A stretch of 7,024 nucleotides of DNA from Verrucomicrobiales bacterium (GTDB taxonomy: Bacteria; Verrucomicrobiota; Verrucomicrobiia; Verrucomicrobiales; Verrucomicrobiaceae). Where the stretch lies: contig DMMK01000560.1 in NCBI GenBank assembly GCA_003453085.1, positions 1-7,024 on the forward strand, read 5' to 3'. Every line of letters starts with the position of its first letter. Within the stretch, counting starts at the first letter, position 1. The position numbers were made by a program, and so were the translations under genes. Positions 1 through 5,908 of the stretch are shown one piece after another. Under the pieces are notes generated by a model. The model made no database searches, was not told the DNA's origin, and saw only the letters and a program-made list of their open reading frames with translations.

Positions 1-1025
1 ACCAGCACCTTTCCGTCATTCTGGACCACAATGCCTTCCACAGCACCGCCCATGTTCGGATTGAAACTGTCCAGAGCTCCTGCTGCCGTCACACGGGCAA
101 GGCGGTTGCGAACCGTCCCGCCGATTTGGGTGAAGGTGCCGCCGAAAAGGATCTGGCCATCGGTTTGTAAAACGATGCTTTCCACTGTGCCGGTATTGGC
201 ATTCGGGTTGAAACCGCTGTCGAGGACGCCGCTGCTGCTGACACGGGCGATGCGGTTACGGGTGGTTCCATTGATCGTGGTGAACACTCCGCCGATCAGA
301 ACCTGCCCGTCCGGCTGCACGGCCAGTGCGCTGACGGCTGTGGTGCCGCCTGCGGTCGTGACGGTGAATCCCGTATCACGTGTGCCATCCCACGAGTTAA
401 AACGACTGATGCGGCTGATGGTGGTCACACCCGCCACCGATGTGAAGGTGCCACCCGCCAGGATATTACCGTTGCCATCCAGCGCGATACAGTTGACCAC
501 CCCATTGCGGATATCGGCATTGAAGGTCGTGTCCAGAGTGCCATCGGTATTCAGACGGGCGAGGCGCGGACGGGCGGTGCCGCCGACCGTCCCGGTAAAG
601 GTGCCCGCGACCAGGATCTTCCCGTCCGACTGGATTGCCAGGGCGCTTACTGCCCCGTTGCTGATACCTGGGTTAAAGGCTGTGTCCAGCGTGCCGTCGG
701 TGTTCAGACGTGCGATGCGGAGGCGCGCAGTCGTGGTGGCCGCTCCATTGGGCTGCAGTGTGGTGAATGTGCCGCCAATCACGATTTTCCCGTCCCGCTG
801 AACCGCGATGGCATTGACCAGATTGTTAGGCTTAGGATCAAAGGAGGAATCCAAGGTTCCACCGGAATTCAACCTAGCCATGCGACTCCGGGTGGTACCC
901 GCCACGAGGCCGTTGAAGTTTCCTCCGATGAGGATCTTGCCATCAGCCTGGGTGGCAATGGCCGATACGGTGTAGCTAGTCCCGCTCGCGATGCCGGGAT
1001 TGAAGGCTGTTTCCACGGCCCCGAG
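1..1025 (-). repeat. Delta-60 repeat array 3 (seven cores visible, cut by edge)
   Basis: Residues about 1482-1822. It opens with a half repeat AVETAFNPG (1484-1492). Cores lie at 1506-1511, 1556-1561, 1612-1617, 1663-1668 (LDGNGN, altered), 1717-1722, 1767-1772 and 1815-1820, spaced 48 to 56 residues. Units are more alike and richer in Thr/Gly (GGTFT) than in arrays 1 and 2. At the DNA level a 29-base segment at 529-557 matches 682-710 with three differences, all at third codon positions. The unit ending near residue 1802 reads LDSFNP, one residue short of the usual LDSxF. Confidence 0.85.
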
Positions 1026-4000
1026 TGTCACACCTTCACCCAAGAGATCAAAATCATAACCAAGATTCCCTGTGTCAGGATTGTCGTGGGTGACCGTCAG
1101 TTCGGCGCTGTAGGTGCCCACAGAGGACGGTGTGAAGGAGACTTTTATCGGCAGGGATTCTCCCTCATCCAAAGCTACCGGCCAACTCAGAGCACTGTCG
1201 TCCATGTTCTTTGCCGTGAAACTGCCAGCCCCTGTGCCGGTAAGACTCAAGCCGGTGACATTGACAGAGATGTTGGCTCCGTTGCGGACAGTGAACATCC
1301 TCTCGGCAGTCTGGCTCGTCACCGTGCTCCCAAGATTTGTTCCATCCGTCAGATTCGGTGTGGTGCTGCCATCCGTGATGACGGAGCCGTTGCCGATGAC
1401 CTCCAATCTCCGAAAGAGCCCCAGTCCCTGGACGTCGAAACTGTACTGATTGTTGCCGGGTTCATTGGTGGTGAAAGTCAGCGTGGCCTTGCGCCATCCA
1501 TACTTGCTAGGCGTGAATGTCACGACCAGATCCTTGGACGAAGTTAGGGCGTTCTCATGACCGGCATGGGCCAAATAAGCCGAGGTCCAGCCGATGGCGA
1601 AGTCGCCTGCAGCCGGGCCGGTGATCTGAACGTTGCTGATGGTGAGGTAGTCGGCATTGCCGACATTGGCTGCGGTGAACGTCCGGGTTGAGGAACTGCC
1701 TTCATTCGTACTCACAAAAGTCGTGTGGTCCGCCAAGCCGGGGCTGGTGTCCCCGTCATTGATCACCAGGCTGTTGCCAGAGATGCTCAGGCGCGGCACA
1801 GACCCGAAGGCCCTGACGTTAAAGTCGAAGGTGCCGAGAACAGGATGATTATTGTTGATCGTGATTGTGGCATACCTGTGCCCTAGGCCCCCTGGCAGGG
1901 CGCGTATCTTCATCACCGCCTTGTCCTGAGGGTAGAGGGTGAGCGGGAATGTTAGTCCCTCAATCTGGAAGTCGGAGGCGTGCTGGCCCGTGACGGTAAC
2001 AGACGAAATCGTTAACGGCTGACTGCCCGAGTTGGAAATGACATAGGAAATCTGTTTACCATCGATCACGGACAGCGGTCCAAAATCAGTCCCGTTCGCC
2101 GGATCATAGGCGGTGCTTCCAGCAAAGACTGGGCGCCAGCTGGTAACCTCGATGCTGCTGGAGTCCACCTTGCCTAGAATGGCAAAAGTGTACGGATTGG
2201 GGCTCGACCCATTGCTCTCAATGGCAACCGTTGCAGAATGGTTACTATAACCGGGGGGAGAAAAGGTGATGGTGAACGTTTGTGTGGCACTGACTGCGAC
2301 GGTGGCAGGTAAGGTAATGCCTGAAACGGAAAATGCGTCCGCACTCACCCCTTCGAGATTGATCTCTGAAATTTCCAGCGGGTGGCTGCCAGTGTTCTGG
2401 ATCGTGTAGGTGCGAGTCGTCGTCACCAGGGGCCCGGAGGCAATAAGAAATTCGGTATGATCCCCTGAGGAAGTCCAGAAAGCACCGTTTTGAATCGGCA
2501 CACTGTTTCCTGAGACGGTCATGACTGTGGCGGGATACCTCAGGATTCGTTCCTGTACATTGCCCGAATTGGACGTGATCACTTCAGCGCGGGCACGGAT
2601 CCACCCGGCAACTGGCAGAGATGCCCCATTCCATTCCCAGCCACCGGAAATGCGCTCTCCGTTGCCCACGGATGTCCATGTACTGCGATCTGCCGAGTGT
2701 TCAAAGGTGACTCTTTGCGCTTCATGATGGGTACCCTGGCGTATCCATTGGATGTGGTCCGGGGACGTGACTGCCATTTGACGCAAAGGGCTTTGATTGC
2801 TGTAGATGGCTGGCGGGCTCGTCAGGACTTGGCCGTTATTCAGCAGTGAGACATTTGAGTAGTAGCTCACCTGCCCAAACAGGTCGGCTCTGAAGGTCGC
2901 ATCCGGCACCCCATTGGTATCAAAACGGTACAGGCCCCAGATTTCCGGGTCGTCGACAACCTCTGCAGGTTCTCCATCTTGCGCCGGGTAGCGGAACTGA
3001 CGATGAAACCTGAACTCTCCCGCCAAAATCACCTTTCCATCCGTCTGGACAGCCATGCTCTGCACATTCACATTGTCTTGTGGAGGCTCTCCGGCATAGG
3101 CAGGGCGAGAAAAATGCCTGCCTACATTGAAATTCGACACCAGATCGCCGTCTTCAGTTAGCAATGCGATGTTAGCCCGCGGTGTGCCCCCAACCGTTAG
3201 AAAGTATCCCGCGATGAGAATCTTGTTGTCAGGCAGGACGGCAATCGAACGGACCTCTCCGGAGTAAAACGTCGTAACTTCTGTCCCGATCGCGTTGCCA
3301 CCTGCCACTCCTGGATTGAAAGCGGTATCCAATGAGCCATCGACCTCCAACCGGACCAGACCGCGGCGAATCACACCATCTTCCCATTCATCGCAGCCCA
3401 CAAGAATTTTTCCATCCGGTTGCAAGGCAAGGGCCATCACATACGGGCTGCTATCGGTTGGAGGCATAAAGGAGGTGTCCCGAGTGCCGTCCGGAAGCAG
3501 CCTGACGATTGCCCAACGGTAAGTTGACCCCACATAGTAGAAGTGGCCTCCCACAACGATTTTGCCATCCGGCTGGAGGAGCATCGTGAACACACTACCG
3601 GGACCTGTACCGGGACCTATGCCCGTGGAAATGCCGGGATCTCCAAAGGAAGTGTCCAAGCTGCCATCAGAATTCAGTCTCGCCACAGATTTTCTGCTCG
3701 CGCCATGAACGGTGCCGAAAGTCCCTCCGATCAGGATTTTCCCATCTGGCTGGGCGATCAGTACCTGAATCTTGTCCCCGCTGGCAAGATTGCAGGAGAA
3801 ACCGGTATCCTGTGTCCCGCTCCGGTTGAGGCGGATCAGGCGTACTCCCGTTCCGGGAAAGCTCCCTCCGAGGAGGATCTTCCCGTCGGCCTGCACAGCT
3901 GTAACAGTGTCCACCCGTCCTGTGGCCCCGGTAATGATGGATGGAAGGTTGGATGAAAACTCTTGGTCAGCTACTGCGGCTATCCCCTTAAAGAGGCCTC

Positions 4001-5468
4001 GGGCAGCAATCCGCTCCTCCAGCCCCGAAGACTGGTTTTTCTCTCCTCCCACAGTGCGCGCACGTGCCCGAACCAAACAGTCGGCCGGCAGTTTTCTTCC
4101 GCTACTCAGACCCAATTCCCAGCCATCTCCACTGCGGATCCCCGTGCCAATGAGCTCCCAGTGGTTTCCATCCGTCGATACCTCAAAAGTGACATGGCTT
4201 GGCTCCGGCGCGGTGCCCGTGCGCTGCCAAAAAACATTGATGTCGGACCGGATCCAGAAATGATTCTCGGAAGCGGTGTTCTCCACTCGAAGGAGACCGC
4301 CTGTGGCGGGCGTGCTGTTGACATGCCGGTTCAATCCCGCAGGCCCCGAGAGCAACAGCTTTCCGTCCGCCTGCAATGACATCCCTGTAAAGCCTTGGTC
4401 GGAAAGGATTTGGAACGTTGTATCCGTTATGCCATTCACGGGATTCACTCGCACCACTTTGCGTGGGATGGTGAATTCCTGATTGTAGTCGTAGTTGGAA
4501 TTAAGGTATTGCCAATTGCCAGCCAGCAAAATGCCTCCATCGCTCTGCAAAGCAACATTGTGAACAGTGCCATCGGCAATCAGGCCAAAAGAGCTATCTA
4601 CCGCACCCGTGTCCAGCAGACGAATGACATTGAGTTGAGCCGTGTGGCCAGGCACGGATGCCAGTCCCAAGGTCGAGTCGGATGCAATCAGGACCTTTCC
4701 GTCCCTCTGCAGCACTAGGGACTTCAGGATATGGCTGCTGACATTGACACCGGGATTGAAGGTGGAGTCCAAAGAGCCGTCTGCATTTAGACGCGCGATT
4801 CCGCTTAGAGATGTCGAGGCCACGGCGGTGAACTTTCCTGCAATCAGGATCTTGCCGTTGGGCTGAACGACCATTTGATAGATCTCCGGGTGGCCGGAAT
4901 AAGTGAGGGGCGGGGATGTGAAAGAGACATCAGTCGATCCGTCATCATTCAACCGCGTTAAAGACACGCAGGCCTGGCCATTGACATTGCTAAAGCTTCC
5001 CCCCACCAGCATTTTTCCATCGGGCTGAAGGACCACCTGATTGATGTGGGCATCAATCACTGGAACGAAACTCGCATCGAGGGAGCCCGTGGGCAGCAGA
5101 CGTGCGAGCCGCCGCTGCTCTACGGTCCCAATGTTAGAGAAAAATCCATGGATCAGGATTTTCCCGTCGTTTTGGACATTGATTCCTGCGATGACTGAGT
5201 CCGCATTGGTCAAAGCGAAGCTTTCATCCCGAATTCCGTTTATTAGGCGTTGTATATGAAATTTAGATGCTCCCGGACCCCCAGTTTGGTAAGCTGCGGA
5301 GAGTAGGCTTCCATCCGGTAAACAGGCGATGGCGCTGCCCACAGTACCAGTTGTAGGAGGATTGAAATCCAGATCCAGGTCCCCAGTTGCCGAAAAGACT
5401 GGAGAATTAAGGCTAATAGCCAATGCTCCCATGCAGGTAAACAATAAAGATCTGAGGGGTAACTTCAT
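1..5468 (-). CDS. Giant secreted delta-60 repeat / choice-of-anchor-D protein (3' end cut by window)
   Basis: An open frame of 1822 codons runs off the left edge. The ATG at 5468 is the first in-frame start after a TAG near 5513. It begins a good signal peptide: K/R near the N-terminus, a hydrophobic stretch, and probable cleavage around residue 26 (VFSA). No clear Shine-Dalgarno lies before it. Visible order: delta-60 array (about 31-395), beta-rich module (399-486), delta-60 array (498-893), second module (896-976), four Ig-like choice-of-anchor-D domains (981-1480), and a third delta-60 array (1482 to edge). Delta-60 repeats carry a core such as LQPDGKILVGG followed by aRLnxDGslDtsFnPg. 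Proteins of this family are exported and are usually assumed to be surface-bound or extracellular binding or adhesion proteins; no enzymatic domain is seen here. The C-terminal anchor or sorting signal lies outside the window. The family assignment is firm and the function unknown. An autotransporter or adhesin role is possible but not shown. Confidence 0.93.
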   Translation of the reverse strand, partial: MKLPLRSLLFTCMGALAISLNSPVFSATGDLDLDFNPPTTGTVGSAIACLPDGSLLSAAYQTGGPGASKFHIQRLINGIRDESFALTNADSVIAGINVQNDGKILIHGFFSNIGTVEQRRLARLLPTGSLDASFVPVIDAHINQVVLQPDGKMLVGGSFSNVNGQACVSLTRLNDDGSTDVSFTSPPLTYSGHPEIYQMVVQPNGKILIAGKFTAVASTSLSGIARLNADGSLDSTFNPGVNVSSHILKSLVLQRDGKVLIASDSTLGLASVPGHTAQLNVIRLLDTGAVDSSFGLIADGTVHNVALQSDGGILLAGNWQYLNSNYDYNQEFTIPRKVVRVNPVNGITDTTFQILSDQGFTGMSLQADGKLLLSGPAGLNRHVNSTPATGGLLRVENTASENHFWIRSDINVFWQRTGTAPEPSHVTFEVSTDGNHWELIGTGIRSGDGWELGLSSGRKLPADCLVRARARTVGGEKNQSSGLEERIAARGLFKGIAAVADQEFSSNLPSIITGATGRVDTVTAVQADGKILLGGSFPGTGVRLIRLNRSGTQDTGFSCNLASGDKIQVLIAQPDGKILIGGTFGTVHGASRKSVARLNSDGSLDTSFGDPGISTGIGPGTGPGSVFTMLLQPDGKIVVGGHFYYVGSTYRWAIVRLLPDGTRDTSFMPPTDSSPYVMALALQPDGKILVGCDEWEDGVIRRGLVRLEVDGSLDTAFNPGVAGGNAIGTEVTTFYSGEVRSIAVLPDNKILIAGYFLTVGGTPRANIALLTEDGDLVSNFNVGRHFSRPAYAGEPPQDNVNVQSMAVQTDGKVILAGEFRFHRQFRYPAQDGEPAEVVDDPEIWGLYRFDTNGVPDATFRADLFGQVSYYSNVSLLNNGQVLTSPPAIYSNQSPLRQMAVTSPDHIQWIRQGTHHEAQRVTFEHSADRSTWTSVGNGERISGGWEWNGASLPVAGWIRARAEVITSNSGNVQERILRYPATVMTVSGNSVPIQNGAFWTSSGDHTEFLIASGPLVTTTRTYTIQNTGSHPLEISEINLEGVSADAFSVSGITLPATVAVSATQTFTITFSPPGYSNHSATVAIESNGSSPNPYTFAILGKVDSSSIEVTSWRPVFAGSTAYDPANGTDFGPLSVIDGKQISYVISNSGSQPLTISSVTVTGQHASDFQIEGLTFPLTLYPQDKAVMKIRALPGGLGHRYATITINNNHPVLGTFDFNVRAFGSVPRLSISGNSLVINDGDTSPGLADHTTFVSTNEGSSSTRTFTAANVGNADYLTISNVQITGPAAGDFAIGWTSAYLAHAGHENALTSSKDLVVTFTPSKYGWRKATLTFTTNEPGNNQYSFDVQGLGLFRRLEVIGNGSVITDGSTTPNLTDGTNLGSTVTSQTAERMFTVRNGANISVNVTGLSLTGTGAGSFTAKNMDDSALSWPVALDEGESLPIKVSFTPSSVGTYSAELTVTHDNPDTGNLGYDFDLLGEGVTLGAVETAFNPGIASGTSYTVSAIATQADGKILIGGNFNGLVAGTTRSRMARLNSGGTLDSSFDPKPNNLVNAIAVQRDGKIVIGGTFTTLQPNGAATTTARLRIARLNTDGTLDTAFNPGISNGAVSALAIQSDGKILVAGTFTGTVGGTARPRLARLNTDGTLDTTFNADIRNGVVNCIALDGNGNILAGGTFTSVAGVTTISRISRFNSWDGTRDTGFTVTTAGGTTAVSALAVQPDGQVLIGGVFTTINGTTRNRIARVSSSGVLDSGFNPNANTGTVESIVLQTDGQILFGGTFTQIGGTVRNRLARVTAAGALDSFNPNMGGAVEGIVVQNDGKVL
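1029..2528 (-). repeat. Four tandem choice-of-anchor-D (ASH/HYDIN-like Ig) domains
   Basis: Residues about 981-1480 form four units of roughly 115-125 residues, near 983-1100, 1104-1222, 1225-1348 and 1354-1479. Each follows the known pattern: an xVxGNgxxIxdG start (clear in units 1, 3 and 4), then R-T-F/Y-T-I-x-N-x-G, then a 'L-x-I-S-x-V-x-I-x-G-x-x-A-x-D-F' stretch, then a F-T-I/V-x-F-x-P segment and a closing beta strand ending in G-x-G/A. Unit 2 is the most diverged. Such domains are seven-stranded Ig-like folds that usually act as spacers or stalks and often lie near C-terminal sorting signals in exported bacterial proteins. Here they are internal, between the second and third delta-60 arrays. 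Confidence 0.8.
2541..2783 (-). other. Beta-rich module following array 2 (second copy)
   Basis: Residues about 896-976. HIQWIRQG, then VTFEHSADRSTWTSVGNG, GGWEWNG, LPVAGWIRARAEV and a Ser/Asn-rich end. It is homologous by eye to residues 399-486 and occupies the same place relative to its array, so array plus module looks like one duplicated unit. Function unknown. Confidence 0.65.
2790..3977 (-). repeat. Delta-60 repeat array 2 (six clear cores plus one degenerate)
   Basis: Residues about 498-893. It opens with a tail-like half-repeat DQEFSSN (501-507). Clear cores sit at 525-530 (VQADGK), 572-577, 631-636, 682-687, 744-749 (VLPDNK) and 807-812, spaced 47 to 63 residues. A degenerate seventh, LLNNGQVL, starts at 875. 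The second unit carries a Gly-Pro-rich insert (GPGTGPGS) near 618-625. The sixth unit has a long acidic/aromatic loop near 820-845. As in array 1, the final unit lacks an LDxxF tail. Confidence 0.85.
4011..4274 (-). other. Beta-rich module following array 1 (first copy)
   Basis: Residues about 399-486. The block has a WIRSDINVFWQR opening, then VTFEVSTDGNHWELIGTG, a GW and a RARARTVGG stretch. It aligns by eye with residues 896-976: FW/QW, VTFExSxDxxxW, G-G-W and RARA occur in the same order. Linkers of this kind sit after delta-60 arrays in related large proteins; the fold is probably a small beta-sandwich. No catalytic motif is visible. Confidence 0.65.
4284..5378 (-). repeat. Delta-60 repeat array 1 (seven cores, predicted beta-propeller)
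   Basis: Residues about 31-395. The array opens with a tail half-repeat LDLDFNPP (31-38). Seven cores follow at 49-54 (CLPDGS, degenerate), 98-103, 147-152, 201-206, 253-258, 307-312 (LQSDGG) and 365-370, spaced 49 to 58 residues apart. Most units continue as a/vRLnxdGslDxsF. The last core runs into GLLRVEN without an LDxxF tail, so the missing tail element is the one found at the N-terminus. The repeat family is recognised from the core motif; the propeller fold is inferred. Confidence 0.85.
5391..5468 (-). other. Signal peptide of the giant protein
   Basis: Residues 1-26 show a short basic start (K2, R6), a hydrophobic core (LLFTCMGALAISL, about residues 8-20) and a small-residue cleavage region ending VFSA at 24-27. 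The mature chain then begins near TGDLDLDF. This predicts Sec-dependent export. An internal Met at residue 13 would lose the basic end, so the upstream ATG is preferred. Confidence 0.8.
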
Positions 5469-5580
5469 AAGGAACAGGTGCTTGAAAGAACGTGTATAGA
5501 TGATGAATATAACCTATATATCAACCATATTTTTTTTCAGGCATTTACATATTTTTGCATAACATTTAGTAAAATAACCC

Positions 5581-5600
5581 AAATTATCCCGTGATAAATT
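5581..5600. promoter_or_regulatory. Imperfect inverted repeat, possible operator
   Basis: The 20-base segment AAATTATCCCGTGATAAATT has arms TTATC and GATAA around CCGT. The outer AA/TT also pair, with one A-A mismatch between. It lies about 115 bases before the giant gene's ATG in A+T-rich DNA. It could bind a dimeric regulator or be chance in such sequence; no regulator family is recognised. Confidence 0.2.
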
Positions 5601-5602
5601 AT

Positions 5603-5701
5603 TTACTTAGGAGTTTGTTTTGACTGCTTGCTTAGGGTCGGTGTGGTAAAACGGCTGAAGGTCTTCATGCCTTCCTTTCCCGACGTTGTGCGTTTATGCA
5701 T
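5603..5701 (-). other. Doubtful short ORF (32 codons, or 21 from an internal ATG)
   Basis: A minus-strand frame starts with ATG at 5701 or, better, ATG at 5668. The second start is preceded by GGAAAGGAAGGC, a purine-rich stretch that could act as a ribosome-binding site. The 21-residue version is basic and Thr/Ser rich (MKTFSRFTTPTLSKQSKQ then TPK) and stops at TAA 5605-5603. It lies in the leader of the giant gene in the same direction. It might be a leader peptide, the remnant of a lost gene's N-terminus, or chance. I do not recognise a family. Confidence 0.2.
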
Positions 5702-5823
5702 TTCCGCTCGTTTGCTAAAACATCCGATGATAAAAAATTGCGTAGAATATTGAAAACTAACGCGATCACTCATTACCTGAGTTCACTGATTTTAGCGGCA
5801 CCGCCAAGCTGTGCTAGATTCGC

Positions 5824-5846
5824 AAAAAAGTGGCCGAAGCCCGGCC
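5824..5846 (-). terminator. Rho-independent terminator after the acyltransferase gene
   Basis: Read on the minus strand, GGCCG, a five-base loop GGCTT and CGGCC form a perfect G+C-rich five-pair hairpin, followed by AC and then six T. It starts about 62 bases after the TAA at 5909-5911, the right place and direction to end the acyltransferase transcript. The stem is short, so efficiency is uncertain. It supports separate transcription of the giant gene. Confidence 0.65.
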
Positions 5847-5908
5847 TCATAATTGGAAAAGATCATCTGAAGTGAGGGGGTGTCACAAAAGAGACGCTCA
5901 AACCAAGC

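Larger units (their letters stand above)
5469..5908. other. Intergenic region, 440 bases, no convincing gene
   Basis: The right part (about 5824-5908) carries the terminator of the upstream minus-strand gene. The left part (about 5480-5620) is clearly richer in A+T than the genes and probably holds the promoter of the giant gene. I could not fix a -35/-10 pair: TTGATA (5523-5518) and TATACA near 5497 are 20 bases apart, which is too far. The leader just before the ATG (CACCTGTTCCTT) has no purine-rich ribosome-binding site. Nothing else readable was found except one doubtful short ORF and weak inverted repeats. Confidence 0.7.

Noticed and set aside
31..801. Long plus-strand open frame of 256 codons
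   Set aside because: It lies exactly opposite array 3 and is made open by the repeated codon pattern there. Its translation is a Pro/Arg/Val-rich mirror of the repeats with no domain, while the minus strand reads as clear delta-60 repeats.
1..1025. Regularly spaced direct repeats resembling a CRISPR or satellite array
   Set aside because: The period is about 150 bases, variable and always a multiple of three, with divergence at third positions. They are protein-coding repeats.
1086..1848. Plus-strand frames of 63-153 codons opposite the Ig-like domains
   Set aside because: Antisense shadows. The minus frame is continuous and matches choice-of-anchor-D domains throughout.
3543..4379. Overlapping plus-strand frames of 137-163 codons opposite array 2 and the first module
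   Set aside because: They overlap one another in different frames and are antisense to well-supported repeat and module coding sequence. No recognisable family is seen.
5773..5850. 25-codon minus-strand frame ending LAQLGGAAKISELR
   Set aside because: Its ATG overlaps the terminator hairpin and it has no ribosome-binding site. It is too short to place in any family, so it is probably chance.
5469..5908. Possible tRNA, riboswitch or small RNA in the gap
   Set aside because: No cloverleaf, T-loop motif or known riboswitch core could be found by reading either strand. Only short weak hairpins were seen, for example ACTCA/TGAGT at 5768-5782.
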